From Gammaproteobacteria bacterium (lineage in GTDB: Bacteria > Pseudomonadota > Gammaproteobacteria > UBA6429 > Thiohalophilaceae): a stretch of 64,000 nucleotides of DNA. The position numbers and the translations under genes are program-made. Every line of letters starts with the position of its first letter. Position 1 is the stretch's first letter. The notes below the pieces were generated by a model. That model was not told where the DNA came from, ran no database searches, and saw nothing but the letters and a program-made list of their open reading frames with translations. This document shows positions 18,660-27,986 of this stretch, piece by piece. The DNA is taken from positions 372,001 to 436,000 of the forward strand of contig WGLP01000002.1 of the NCBI GenBank assembly GCA_016125505.1, in the 5' to 3' direction.

Positions 18660-18715
18660 ATTCGCTTGTTACCTTTGCCCCCGCTACTAATTCTATTCCT
18701 AAGGGAGATATTCCT

Positions 18716-19786
18716 ATGCAATTATTACAACGCAGCCTGATCGCAGGGGTGAGCCTGATGATGGCGGGTTCCATCAATCTGGCAAACGCAGAGCAAGTTT
18801 CACGAATCAATGGAGCAGGGGCGACCTTTCCTTATCCTGTCTACGCCAAGTGGGCAGAGAAATACGCAAATGAAAAGGGCGTGAAGCTCAACTACCAGTC
18901 CATCGGCTCCGGTGGTGGTATCAAGCAGATCAAGGCCAAGACCGTGGATTTCGGTGCGTCTGACGCGCCTCTGAAGGCCAAGGACCTGGACGAAGTGGGT
19001 CTGATGCAATTCCCGATGGTCATGGGCGGTGTGGTACCGGTTGTAAACGTACCGGGTATCAAAGCCGGTGAAATGAAGATTTCTCCGGAAGTGCTGGCCG
19101 AAATCTATCTGGGCAAGATCAAGAAGTGGGACGATGCCAAGATCAAGCACGATAACCCGCAGCTGAAACTGCCTTCCAGCACCATCACGGTTGTACACCG
19201 CTCTGATGGGTCCGGTACCACCTGGGTCTACACCAATTATCTGACCAAGGTCAGCAAGGAATGGGCCGAGAAGGTCGGTAATGACAAGGCTGTGGCCTGG
19301 CCGACCGGCGTGGGCGGTAAGGGTAACGAAGGTGTTGCCTCATACGTCAAGCGCATCAAGGGCTCCATCGGTTATGTGGAATACGCCTATGCCCTGCAGA
19401 ACAAGATGAGCTATGCCCAACTGCGTAACCACGACGGTCACTATGTTGCGCCTACCAGCGAAAACTTCCAGGCCGCTGCTGCCGGTGCTGACTGGGAACA
19501 TGCCCCGGGCTTCTACATGGTGCTGACCGACCAGCCTGGTGCGAACAGCTGGCCGATCACCGGTGCCACCTTCATCCTGGTCTACAAGAACCAGGACAAG
19601 CCGGAAGTTGGCAAGGAAGTCCTGAAGTTCTTCGACTGGTCTTATCATCACGGTGGTGAAATGGCTGAGAAGCTGGACTATGTGCCGATGCCGGAAAAGG
19701 TCGTGAAGCTCGTGGAAGAGACCTGGGCCAAGGAAATCAAAGGTGCAGATGGCAAGGCGATTTGGTCCGCCTCCATGGTGCAATAA
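18716..19786 (+). CDS. pstS: Periplasmic phosphate-binding protein PstS
   Basis: A 356-residue solute-binding protein of the high-affinity PstSCAB phosphate importer. The signal peptide ends NLANA-EQV. Phosphate-binding loops are present: GAGATFP (residues 34-40), SIGSGGG, DFGASDAPL, RSDGSGTTW and TDQPGANSWPIT. The start at 18716 follows AAGGGAG; an upstream in-frame extension to 18653 would begin inside the Pho box and is rejected. This is the intact copy; a second, frameshifted pstS lies at 3070-4108. The gene is first in pstSCAB. Confidence 0.96.
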   Translation: MQLLQRSLIAGVSLMMAGSINLANAEQVSRINGAGATFPYPVYAKWAEKYANEKGVKLNYQSIGSGGGIKQIKAKTVDFGASDAPLKAKDLDEVGLMQFPMVMGGVVPVVNVPGIKAGEMKISPEVLAEIYLGKIKKWDDAKIKHDNPQLKLPSSTITVVHRSDGSGTTWVYTNYLTKVSKEWAEKVGNDKAVAWPTGVGGKGNEGVASYVKRIKGSIGYVEYAYALQNKMSYAQLRNHDGHYVAPTSENFQAAAAGADWEHAPGFYMVLTDQPGANSWPITGATFILVYKNQDKPEVGKEVLKFFDWSYHHGGEMAEKLDYVPMPEKVVKLVEETWAKEIKGADGKAIWSASMVQ

Positions 19787-19809
19787 GCAATTGTTCCGAT
19801 AGTCCCGCA

Positions 19810-19841
19810 CAAGGGCAGGGCCAGCGCTGGTCCTGCCCTTG
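19810..19841 (+). promoter_or_regulatory. Stem-loop between pstS and pstC
   Basis: CAAGGGCAGG pairs with CCTGCCCTTG, and an inner palindrome CCAGCGCTGG extends the stem. There is no T-run behind it. It is therefore more likely an mRNA-processing or partial-attenuation hairpin, keeping PstS more abundant than the membrane components, than a full terminator. The role is inferred from position. Confidence 0.6.
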
Positions 19842-19877
19842 TTGCGAGGCTCTCTTCACACACGGTAAAATTTCCAA

Positions 19878-20861
19878 GTGTCTAGTCCGGTAACAAATAC
19901 ACTCGAAACAGGTGCGGCGCCGGCCTCCAAGTCAAATGCCGATGCAATGTTTCGCACTCTTACTCGTCTGGCGGCGGGTCTGACCTTCCTGATCGTCGTC
20001 GCCATCCTGATCTCTCTCGCCTATGGTGCGATCCCCGCTTTTCAAAAGTTCGGTGTAGGCTTTTTGTTCAGCACGCACTGGAACCCGGTAACGGAAGAAT
20101 TTGGTGGCGCGCCCGCGGTGATGGGGACCCTGATCACCTCTGTCCTTGCCTTATTGTTCGCGGTGCCGCTGAGTTTCGGTATCGCACTCTATATTAATGA
20201 GTTGGCACCGACCTGGCTCAAGCGGCCGATTAGTACCGCCATCGAGCTGCTCGCCGCTATTCCCAGTATCATTTATGGTATATGGGGCTTATTCGTGTTT
20301 GCGCCCTGGTTTGCTGACAATGTTCAGCCCTGGATAACGGAACACACCAGCGGTATCCCCATTCTCGGAAGTTTGTTTGATGGCCCACCGATGGGTATTG
20401 GCATGTTTACCGCCAGCCTGATCCTGGCCATTATGATTACCCCCTTTATCACCGCGATCATGCGCGAGGTGTTTGGCCTGGTCCCCTCGGTATTAAAGGA
20501 GAGCGCCTATGGCCTTGGCGCCACCACCTGGGAAGTGACCTGGAATGTCGTGTTGCCCTATACCCGGATCGGTGTCGTGGGTGGCATTATGCTGGGCCTG
20601 GGCCGTGCCTTGGGCGAAACCATGGCCGTGACCTTTGTCATCGGTAACGCGCATAACATCAGTGCCTCGTTATTCATGCCGGGCGGCACGATTTCATCGG
20701 TCCTGGCGAACGAATTTACCGAAGCCGTGGGTGATACCTATACCTCATCCCTGTTTGCCCTGGGCATGATCCTGTTTTTAGTGACCTTCGTGGTCTTGGC
20801 ATTTTCCCGCCTTTTGATCCTGAGACTGGAGAAAAAGGCATCCAGAGCGCCTGCGGGGTAA
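19878..20861 (+). CDS. pstC: Phosphate ABC transporter permease PstC
   Basis: A 327-residue inner-membrane permease with about six helices and the ABC-permease EAA loop (ESAYGLGATTWEVTWNVVLP) near residue 215, which contacts PstB. It starts at GTG 19878 with a weak ribosome-binding site; an ATG 23 codons later is an alternative. The stop is four bases from the pstA start, showing tight coupling. Confidence 0.94.
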   Translation: MSSPVTNTLETGAAPASKSNADAMFRTLTRLAAGLTFLIVVAILISLAYGAIPAFQKFGVGFLFSTHWNPVTEEFGGAPAVMGTLITSVLALLFAVPLSFGIALYINELAPTWLKRPISTAIELLAAIPSIIYGIWGLFVFAPWFADNVQPWITEHTSGIPILGSLFDGPPMGIGMFTASLILAIMITPFITAIMREVFGLVPSVLKESAYGLGATTWEVTWNVVLPYTRIGVVGGIMLGLGRALGETMAVTFVIGNAHNISASLFMPGGTISSVLANEFTEAVGDTYTSSLFALGMILFLVTFVVLAFSRLLILRLEKKASRAPAG

Positions 20862-20865
20862 GATT

Positions 20866-21711
20866 ATGATTAGCATCTATCGCCGTCGCCGCCTGACCAA
20901 TATTACTGCCCTCGCGCTGTCGTTGTTTGCCACGCTCTTTGGTATTTTCTGGCTGGTCTGGTTACTGTGGACTTTAATAAGTGCGGGGATAAGTGGAATC
21001 CATCCTTCCCTGTTTACCGAGATTACCCCACCGCCGGGCAGTGATGGTGGTCTGAGTAATGCCATTGTCGGCAGTCTGATCCTGACCGTGGGCGGTACCT
21101 TCATCGGGGCACCCGTAGGGATTCTGGCCGGGACTTATCTGGCGGAGTTTTCACGGCAATCCAAGATTGCACACGTTGTGCGTTTTGTTAACGACGTCTT
21201 GTTGAGCGCACCGTCTATCATTATTGGCGTTTTTGTCTATGAACTGGTGGTGGTGCGCTCGGGCCATTTCTCTGCCTGGGCGGGCATTATGGCGCTGGCC
21301 TTTATTGTCTTACCGGTAGTGGTGCGGACGACGGAGGACATGCTGCGGCTGGTGCCCAATACCATGCGCGAGGCCGCTGCTGCCCTGGGCGCCCCACAGT
21401 GGAAGGTGACGATCATGATCGTGTATCGCGCGGCGCGTACCGGTATCCTGACCGGCATCCTGCTCGCTGTTGCGCGCATCAGTGGTGAGACCGCGCCTTT
21501 GCTGTTTACCGCATTGAACAACCAATTCTGGTCTTCGTCCCTGTCACAGCCTATCGCCAATCTGCCGAACGTTATTTTCCAGTTCGCTATGAGCCCCTAC
21601 GAAGACTGGCACCGGTTGGCCTGGGCTGGCGCATTACTCATAACCGCAGCCGTACTGCTACTGAATATTGTGGCGCATAGTGTGTTGCACAGGAAACAAC
21701 AATCCAACTAA
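20866..21711 (+). CDS. pstA: Phosphate ABC transporter permease PstA
   Basis: A 281-residue permease partner of PstC with about six helices. The EAA loop ([19 protein letters not shown]) is near residue 170, and family segments such as [20 protein letters not shown] near residue 75 are present. It is followed four bases later by pstB. The length is typical. Confidence 0.94.
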   Translation: MISIYRRRRLTNITALALSLFATLFGIFWLVWLLWTLISAGISGIHPSLFTEITPPPGSDGGLSNAIVGSLILTVGGTFIGAPVGILAGTYLAEFSRQSKIAHVVRFVNDVLLSAPSIIIGVFVYELVVVRSGHFSAWAGIMALAFIVLPVVVRTTEDMLRLVPNTMREAAAALGAPQWKVTIMIVYRAARTGILTGILLAVARISGETAPLLFTALNNQFWSSSLSQPIANLPNVIFQFAMSPYEDWHRLAWAGALLITAAVLLLNIVAHSVLHRKQQSN

Positions 21712-21715
21712 GCCG

Positions 21716-22537
21716 ATGAAAAACGATATGAACGACATAGTCATTCCTGACCAGGAAGAAATACGTGAGGAAACCGCAACGGCTACTACGAAACTGGAAG
21801 TGCGGGATCTCGAATTTTATTATGGCAGTTACAAGGCATTGCATAATGTCAATCTGACGATCCCGGAGAAGCAGGTGGTCGCTTTCATCGGCCCGTCCGG
21901 TTGCGGCAAATCAACCTTGTTACGCTCGTTTAATCGAATCTATGAGATGTATCCCAAACAACGCAGCTCCGGTCAGATTTTGCTGGATGGCGAGAATATC
22001 CTCGACAAGAAATATGACCTGAACCGCCTGCGGGCCCGGGTCGGGATGGTATTCCAGAAGCCGACACCATTCCCCATGACCATTTACGAGAATATTGCCT
22101 TCGGTGTGCGTCTGTATGAACGCTTGTCGCGCAGCGCCATGATCGAGCGGGTGGAGTGGGCCTTGCGCAAGGCGGCGTTGTGGGACGAGGTCAAGGACAT
22201 GTTGCAACGCGACGGCACCCAACTGTCCGGCGGTCAACAACAGCGCCTGTGTATTGCACGCGCGATTGCGGTTAAACCGGACGTACTGTTGCTTGACGAA
22301 CCCGCGTCCGCGCTGGACCCCATCTCAACGCTGAAAGTGGAAGAGTTGATCGCAGAGCTCAAAACCGATTACACCATCGTCATCGTTACCCATAACATGA
22401 TGCAGGCAGCCCGTGTTTCCGATCTGACAGCCTTTATGTATCTGGGCAAGCTGATCGAGTACGACAAGACGGACAAGATCTTCACCAACCCGGCGGTCAA
22501 GGAAACTGAAGATTATATTACCGGCCGTTACGGCTAA
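21716..22537 (+). CDS. pstB: Phosphate ABC transporter ATP-binding protein PstB
   Basis: A 273-residue ATPase with Walker [10 protein letters not shown] near residue 60, the PstB-specific Q-loop [19 protein letters not shown], signature LSGGQQQRL, Walker [14 protein letters not shown] and switch His in VTHNMMQA. The ATG at 21716 is taken as start; a second ATG four codons on is possible. No phoU follows, although phoU usually ends this operon. The next gene, the cytochrome-porin, begins about 340 bp later. Confidence 0.96.
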   Translation: MKNDMNDIVIPDQEEIREETATATTKLEVRDLEFYYGSYKALHNVNLTIPEKQVVAFIGPSGCGKSTLLRSFNRIYEMYPKQRSSGQILLDGENILDKKYDLNRLRARVGMVFQKPTPFPMTIYENIAFGVRLYERLSRSAMIERVEWALRKAALWDEVKDMLQRDGTQLSGGQQQRLCIARAIAVKPDVLLLDEPASALDPISTLKVEELIAELKTDYTIVIVTHNMMQAARVSDLTAFMYLGKLIEYDKTDKIFTNPAVKETEDYITGRYG

Positions 22538-22874
22538 GGCCCGACCGGTGTGGCATCCTCGTCATTGCTTCATTACAGTCTGTCACCAGCCCCACATACC
22601 TGACTAACAAACCAGGGCTATTAGCATGAGCTGCATCAGGTTTGGCTAATATTCCTGTTCTTCTGTCCAACCAAGCTCGACGCCACCGGCCAGCCGGCGC
22701 AACGCCCCAACAACGTAAATTCCGCATATAAATCGAAGGAATGGCCAGGAATACCGGTAGTTTCTTGATTCAGATCAACATTGCCTGTGAACTGTCATCA
22801 GCATGTCGAATTTTTGTAAGTTTGCCTGTCTGAGCGTATTTAGAGACAACAACAAAATGTCAGGAGGCACTGCA
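22538..22874. other. Intergenic region between pstB and the cytochrome-porin gene
   Basis: About 337 bp with no credible gene. It contains one CTGTCAT heptamer at 22792-22798, followed at an 11-base period by the weaker ATGTCGA. This is a possible degenerate Pho box for the downstream gene. AGGAGG at 22862-22867 fixes the next start. Confidence 0.4.
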
Positions 22875-24113
22875 ATGAATCGTCAAAAACTATATATGGG
22901 AATTTTGATGGGCGGACTTGCGACTGGTTTGCTCGTCAATCAGGCAGAGGCGGTACCTAGCTTTGCACGACAAACGGGGATGGCATGCGCCGCGTGTCAT
23001 ACCGTATTTCCGGAGCTGAATTCGTTTGGGCGATCGTTCAAGCTGAACGGTTATACGCTGACAGGCATTACGCAGGTCAAGGCAGAGGAAAGCAAAAGTG
23101 CCAGTGGTCTGTCATTTGATCAGATTCCACCCCTCTCGGCAATGCTGCAAGTGACGGCTGCTAACAGCAAGGTCGACGATACCGGCGCTGTGAAAGACCC
23201 AAGGACTACCATCAGTCTGCCGGACCAGCTCAGTTTCTTTTTCGCCGGTGAAATTTCGCCTCACATGGGTTCCTTCATCCAGATGACCATGGGCAATACA
23301 GGTGGATTTGCGATTGATAACACGGATATTCGATACGCAAATCATGCGGGCAATGTCACTTATGGCGTGACTCTGAATAACAACCCTACCGTGCAGGATA
23401 TCTGGAATTCGACGCCCGCCTGGGGTTTCCCGTTCACAGGCGGGGCGAGTGTACATAGTCCATTGGTGGCGGATGGCCTGGGTCAGAATGTTGCGGGTTT
23501 AGGCGCGTATGCGGACTGGGGTAATGGCATCTATACGGAACTGACCATGTATCGTGACATGGGTAATCCATTCGATGCATCTGAAACAACAGGTGCGCGG
23601 ATTAGCGGCACGGCACCGTATGCCCGTGTGGCCTGGAACAAGACGTTAGATAGCGGCGACTATCTCATGGTAGGTGCCTACGGTATGCAAACCAAGCTTG
23701 TCGATGGCACTACCTATGCCGGTCCTACTGATACGTATGACGATGGAACGGTCGATGCGCAGTATGAACACCCGTTAAGCGATAATAACATGATCAGTGT
23801 ACACGCCAGTTACACCAACGAGAAGCAGACCCTCGATTTCTCAAGTGGTGGCACGCCTACCTTAAAGAGCGCGCGTCTGGATGCGATATATCACTGGGGT
23901 TATCACGCGACGGCAACACTGGGTGTGGCAAACAGCAGTGGTAATGATGGTGCGTATGATGATACCGCCTATACCGCGCAGTTCAGTTATCTGCCCTGGC
24001 AAAATACCAAGTTCACGGCGCAATACGTGTCTTATGCGAAGGTGGCCGGTGCGACAGGCAGCGCCGCATCTGACCACAATACGGCAACGCTTCAGGCATG
24101 GTTGATGTGGTAA
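22875..24113 (+). CDS. Outer-membrane monoheme cytochrome-porin, Cyc2-like
   Basis: A 412-residue exported protein. The signal peptide ends at QAEA (residue 26). The mature N-terminus carries one heme c motif, CAACH (C38, C41, H42), inside the stretch PSFARQTG...FPELNSFGRSFKLNGY. The remaining 340 residues alternate polar and aromatic strands and end in Trp, as beta-barrel porins do. This cytochrome-plus-barrel layout is that of Cyc2-type fused cytochrome-porins, some of which take electrons from Fe(II) at the cell surface. Many homologues have no known role, so iron oxidation is possible, not shown. The start has AGGAGG eight bases upstream. A possible weak Pho box and its position after pstSCAB leave a phosphate-related role open. 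Confidence 0.78.
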   Translation: MNRQKLYMGILMGGLATGLLVNQAEAVPSFARQTGMACAACHTVFPELNSFGRSFKLNGYTLTGITQVKAEESKSASGLSFDQIPPLSAMLQVTAANSKVDDTGAVKDPRTTISLPDQLSFFFAGEISPHMGSFIQMTMGNTGGFAIDNTDIRYANHAGNVTYGVTLNNNPTVQDIWNSTPAWGFPFTGGASVHSPLVADGLGQNVAGLGAYADWGNGIYTELTMYRDMGNPFDASETTGARISGTAPYARVAWNKTLDSGDYLMVGAYGMQTKLVDGTTYAGPTDTYDDGTVDAQYEHPLSDNNMISVHASYTNEKQTLDFSSGGTPTLKSARLDAIYHWGYHATATLGVANSSGNDGAYDDTAYTAQFSYLPWQNTKFTAQYVSYAKVAGATGSAASDHNTATLQAWLMW

Positions 24114-24162
24114 CTGGATTTTATAAAACAGGATCGTTTTAACGAAGGTCTATATCAACTCG

Positions 24163-24192
24163 AAAGGCGGTGACATGGAAGTCACCGCCTTT
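24163..24192. terminator. Bidirectional terminator after the cytochrome-porin
   Basis: A 12-bp stem (AAAGGCGGTGAC with GTCACCGCCTTT) and a 6-base loop, followed by TTTAATTTT. It lies between the convergent cytochrome-porin and DsrC-like genes and can serve both. Confidence 0.85.
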
Positions 24193-24221
24193 TAATTTTA
24201 TAAGTTACACATCGGTAATTA

Positions 24222-24551
24222 CTACATATCACTCAGGTATGATTTGGCTTCCTCGCCGGGATTGGCGAGTCCGGCAACACGCCAGGCATTAAAGCAACTG
24301 TCGAACAGATCATGAATCCAGTGTTTGTCCCTGGCATTTTCACGACAAATGCTGGACATCGCAGGCGCAACACCAAAGCGCTTGTAGTAGTTTCGCAAGG
24401 CGTAGATTGCGACCCAATGTTCAGCACCTAAACGAATATTAAGTTGTTCGGCAATGTCCTCTGCAACTTCCTCATTCCAGAGTGTCGGGTCGATGATAAG
24501 ACCGTCTTCATCGAATTTGGGCTTGACTGCCATTTGGCTCACCGCTGTCAT
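24222..24551 (-). CDS. DsrC/TusE-like protein lacking the catalytic cysteines
   Basis: A 109-residue DsrC-family protein. Segments FDEDGLIIDPTLWNEEVAEDIA and LGAEHWVAIYALRNYYKRFGVAPAM match the DsrC fold. In the C-terminal arm, AGLANPGEEAKSYLSDM replaces the usual QGCxxAGLPxPxGCV: the CysB position is Trp (W89) and the penultimate CysA is absent. C69 and C86 are at other positions. True DsrC carries sulfur on CysA/CysB, and TusE uses CysA, so this protein cannot work the same way. It could be a regulatory relative of the RspA type. The start at 24551 follows AAGGAGG. Confidence 0.8.
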   Translation of the reverse strand: MTAVSQMAVKPKFDEDGLIIDPTLWNEEVAEDIAEQLNIRLGAEHWVAIYALRNYYKRFGVAPAMSSICRENARDKHWIHDLFDSCFNAWRVAGLANPGEEAKSYLSDM

Positions 24552-24822
24552 GCGACCTCCTTGCTGGCATCCTGTGCGTGATGGGGTAGAGATGTGGGGG
24601 AGATTTTTCCAAGTATAGACAAGAAGTGTCCCGGCTGCGGCTGGCGTGTTGAATTTATCCCACATTTTAATTCTGAGGATAAATGAGCATGCCTTGCATG
24701 CGCGGTGCGACGCGCCAAGCGATTATCTTTCAAGGACATAGCAATAATAAAAAAGCTCTATCAGCAGCTATAAAATTCCATTATAAGCGCATGAGACAGG
24801 TCCTAAGCCGTCGCAGCCACTG
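24552..24822. other. Intergenic region before the DsrC-like gene
   Basis: About 270 bp separate the CheX-like stop from the DsrC-like start, both on the minus strand. It should contain the dsrC-like promoter. I see no gene and no recognisable operator. Confidence 0.35.
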
Positions 24823-25272
24823 CTAATGCAGTCGAATCACCAGGGACGAGGTGTAAAATTTCCAGCGGATGGGAATGGCAAACTGGTGCACCTTCTTATC
24901 CAGCATCTGGATGATTTCCTGGCGTACAACTTGAGGTACGCTGATATTGAAGTCACTACCCAGTTTTCGACGTGCATTGCCGGAGATGATATTTGCAATT
25001 TCACCGACGAGGTCGCTGTAGAGTTCTTCGTTATTCGCATTTTCGCCGAGGGAATGCAGGATATGCCTCAACATGGCCCGCGGTGCGGAAAAATAAATCT
25101 TGCCGCTGCGCATGCCGGTGATCTCAATCATCCCGGTGAATTCATCCATTATCAGGTCGTCCTTGATGAGATAGGGAATTCGGACCTCGGCACTTTCATC
25201 GCTGATCTGGGTAAAGTAGTGCAGGGCACCGTCAATAAAGACCTGTAAGTCATGTTCGTCGATTTCATTCAT
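24823..25272 (-). CDS. CheX-like phosphatase of the CheC/CheX family
   Basis: A 149-residue protein. The segment DLVGEIANIISGNARRKLG has the ExxN signature (E91, N94) that CheX and CheC use to dephosphorylate CheY-P. There is one such motif, as in CheX. It overlaps the receiver gene upstream by eight bases and is third in a three-gene operon after a CheA-like kinase. It probably resets that receiver. It ends the operon. Confidence 0.75.
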   Translation of the reverse strand: MNEIDEHDLQVFIDGALHYFTQISDESAEVRIPYLIKDDLIMDEFTGMIEITGMRSGKIYFSAPRAMLRHILHSLGENANNEELYSDLVGEIANIISGNARRKLGSDFNISVPQVVRQEIIQMLDKKVHQFAIPIRWKFYTSSLVIRLH

Positions 25273-25627
25273 CTTTGATCAATTCCTGCAAGGCTTGGTT
25301 TAATTCCGTTTCGTTAAAGGGTTTGCACAGAAAGCCCTGTGCGCCTTTTTTCAATGCTTCGATGGCTGTTGCCTTGTCGGCAAGTGCGGAGATTACGAGT
25401 ATCCGTGTGCTTGGATTTATCGCCATGATTTGCTCAATACATTTGAGACCGTCCAGTTCCGGCATGGTGAGGTCCATGGTAACCAATTCCGGCTGGTGGG
25501 CGCGGAAACGGTCCAGCGCGTCAATGCCGTTTGCGGCATCACCGATGATATCGACATCGTTTAACGCGAGCGCGCGTTTGATCTGGCCACGAATCACATT
25601 TGAGTCATCTACTACGAGAAGTTTCAT
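25265..25627 (-). CDS. Single-domain response regulator, CheY type
   Basis: A 120-residue receiver with no output domain. The acidic pocket is D7-D8, the phosphorylation site D52 (VTMDLTMP), the switch Ser S80 and Lys K102 (CKPF). The ATG at 25627 lies 11 bases after the kinase stop, and the 3' end overlaps the CheX-like gene. It probably accepts phosphate from the upstream Hpt-kinase and is cleared by CheX. The output partner is unknown. Confidence 0.9.
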   Translation of the reverse strand: MKLLVVDDSNVIRGQIKRALALNDVDIIGDAANGIDALDRFRAHQPELVTMDLTMPELDGLKCIEQIMAINPSTRILVISALADKATAIEALKKGAQGFLCKPFNETELNQALQELIKDE

Positions 25628-25637
25628 GCATACACCT

Positions 25638-27707
25638 TTATGCGGGAACGCTGATTCTGAATTCACAATATTGCCCGGGTTCGAAACTGATATCCAGCTT
25701 GCCACCGATGGATTTTAATGTACGTTTGACTGCGGACATACCGATGCCGCGTCCGGCATCACGGTCGGTATTGTCGGCTGTGGAAAACCCGTCTTCGAAG
25801 ATTAATCCGATAAGTTCATTGTCATCCCACGCGGTGATTTCTTCAGCGCTCCACATGCCGCTATCAATAGCACGTTTACGTATGGTTTTGATATCGATCC
25901 CGCGGCCATCATCTCGTAATACCACATTGACATCCGCGCCCGCGGAAAGCGTTGTCAGGGTAATATGGCCTGTCTCTTCCTTGTTGGCCTGCCGGCGTTC
26001 ACCCGGGGCTTCAATGCCGTGCACGACGCTGTTACGCAGGAGCTGGAGCACGATATCGCGTATTGGCGATTGTTTGTCAGTGGGAATAAGGTCCGGATTG
26101 AATCCATGGTAGTCCAGAATAACTTTCTTGCCTTTGTCATGGCTGATGCGCTGCGCCAGTTTCTCGAAGTCACCGACCGATAATATGGAATGATGATTGT
26201 CAGTTGAGAATTCGCGATTGATCTCGAAAATTCTTTCGAGAAAGGCGTGTACGATATCTACCAGCTGCAGGCTGCTTTCGAGCTTGATGGCCAGAGACAG
26301 AAAGTCCTGGCCGATAATATTTTGATTGCGTTCGAGAATGGTAGTGATAGCTTCTTCAAACTCATGCATGCGCTGCTCGAACAGGTTCATGTTGATGACC
26401 GCGGCGTTGCCCTTGATGGTGTGCACGACGGCGAATATCTCCTGCAATGTCTGACGGTGCGCATAATGCGTGTGATTCTTTAGCATCCGGTTAATGCCAT
26501 GTAGCTCGAATTCCGTCTTGTCTATAAACTCTTTCAGGACGGCAGGGCTGACCTTGAGCACACCGAGCAACAGCTCGATCTGGATCATATTGTTGAGTTC
26601 GCTTTTCTCCAGTTCTTTCATCAAAATCACTTTCTGGGTGATATCGTTTGCGGTTACCAGAATGTGTTTGATCCCATCACGTTCAACAACCCGATTGAAC
26701 GAAAAATCAAGGAACTTGCTGTGCGCGTATGTGTTAGTCAGGTCGGCCTTGTACTGCACTTCGCGCAAGGGATTCAGGTTGGCCACGAGTTTTTCCTTCA
26801 CGCGACCTTCAAACAGGAGTTTGAGATAATCGCGGCTAAGGTTGACCACGGTTTCCGATACCCGCTGTTTGAGGATATCCAGGAAGTTTTTTCCGGCAAG
26901 ACTGGTTTCGCCCAGGATGGACTCCATTTGCGCGGAATACTGTGAACCGATGTTGAAGTTGGCATCGATGAGAAACAGACCTTCGTTTACGGTCCCCAGG
27001 ATTTCATCCGTTTCCTGTTTCGCCAGTTCGATCGCCCGGTCACGCACGCGCATCTGGCGCAGAAAGTGAAACACAATGAGAAAGAAATTGCCGAGGGCAA
27101 GGAAAATCCCGATGGTTTGAATGGTGCGCAAACGATTGGCCTTGCTGGCTGCGACGTCCTCGAGATCACTGGTGAGGGTGTTCATTGATTCGAGCAGCGC
27201 GATATTGTTATCGCGGGCATAGGCAATGGTTTCAGGCAAGAGAGCGGGTAACGCCTGCGGCGATGCCTGCAAGATCGTCAGCAGTTTTTCCCGGAACGGA
27301 AGCCAGATCGTTAGCGCCTCCTTAATCGCGTCAACGCCATGAGGCGAGCTTACCTGATTTAAAATTACCGGCTCCCCATTGCCACCAGTAGTCTGTCCGC
27401 CAAGGTGGAAACTATGGAGGGTGTTATCGAACAAATCGAAGGTCTGGTGTAGCTCTCTGATGGAAGCCGCGGCGCTGATGCCGGTGAGCGTGCTGTCCTG
27501 AATTTCGTGCAAGGCCTTTACCATGCGCTGCGATAACATCCGCTGGCGACCGGCAAGGTTGACCGCGATGGCATCCCCCTTGATCTGGCTCGAAATATAA
27601 AAGTTAAGTATGAGGACCCCCAGATCGAATACCAGGAAAAAGGCGATCGAGATGACGATCACCCGGTATTTATCCAGTCTGAAATTTACTTTGGTTCGTG
27701 CTTGCAT
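25638..27707 (-). CDS. Membrane CheA-like kinase: PilJ-type sensor, PAS, Hpt, HATPase
   Basis: A 689-residue protein. TM1 is at about 15-38. A periplasmic PilJ/NarX-type domain begins NLAGRQRMLSQRM (50-62). TM2 is at about 197-216. A PAS-like domain spans about 235-360, an Hpt domain has phospho-His H429 (VVHTIKGNA), and a CheA-class ATPase has N559 and H563, DDGRGID (599-605) and GRGIGMSAVK (652-661). It ends right after the ATPase, so the CheW-like P5 domain is absent, and there is no obvious P3 dimerisation helix pair. It therefore joins sensor and CheA-like phosphodonor in one chain and would not need MCP or CheW. The ligand is unknown; NarX-like boxes bind nitrate, but this is only an analogy. 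First gene of the operon. Confidence 0.82.
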   Translation of the reverse strand: MQARTKVNFRLDKYRVIVISIAFFLVFDLGVLILNFYISSQIKGDAIAVNLAGRQRMLSQRMVKALHEIQDSTLTGISAAASIRELHQTFDLFDNTLHSFHLGGQTTGGNGEPVILNQVSSPHGVDAIKEALTIWLPFREKLLTILQASPQALPALLPETIAYARDNNIALLESMNTLTSDLEDVAASKANRLRTIQTIGIFLALGNFFLIVFHFLRQMRVRDRAIELAKQETDEILGTVNEGLFLIDANFNIGSQYSAQMESILGETSLAGKNFLDILKQRVSETVVNLSRDYLKLLFEGRVKEKLVANLNPLREVQYKADLTNTYAHSKFLDFSFNRVVERDGIKHILVTANDITQKVILMKELEKSELNNMIQIELLLGVLKVSPAVLKEFIDKTEFELHGINRMLKNHTHYAHRQTLQEIFAVVHTIKGNAAVINMNLFEQRMHEFEEAITTILERNQNIIGQDFLSLAIKLESSLQLVDIVHAFLERIFEINREFSTDNHHSILSVGDFEKLAQRISHDKGKKVILDYHGFNPDLIPTDKQSPIRDIVLQLLRNSVVHGIEAPGERRQANKEETGHITLTTLSAGADVNVVLRDDGRGIDIKTIRKRAIDSGMWSAEEITAWDDNELIGLIFEDGFSTADNTDRDAGRGIGMSAVKRTLKSIGGKLDISFEPGQYCEFRISVPA

Positions 27708-27986
27708 AGGGCCGCGGGGGAGTTAAATTTTCTTGATAATCAAGGTGCTTAGATTGACTTAGCATAGCAACCTGTATGCCATTGTGACATTCAAATTGAT
27801 TACATTGAATACAATGTCTTAGGGGCAGTAATTATCCTGGCTCTCACCGGCTACGCACCATTCAGAGGCTATCAAACGTGGTCGTGTAATAAATTGGTGC
27901 GCCCATATTAGCTGGACAAGCCGGGACGGCGGGTTGGTTGCGCAATTCGTCAATTCCGGGATAAACGGACGGTCCTGGCGCGGCGC
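27708..27986. other. Intergenic region between EmrB-like and CheA-like genes
   Basis: About 280 bp, AT-rich near 27720-27830 and therefore likely to hold the promoter of the minus-strand kinase operon. No gene or RNA is recognised. Confidence 0.35.
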
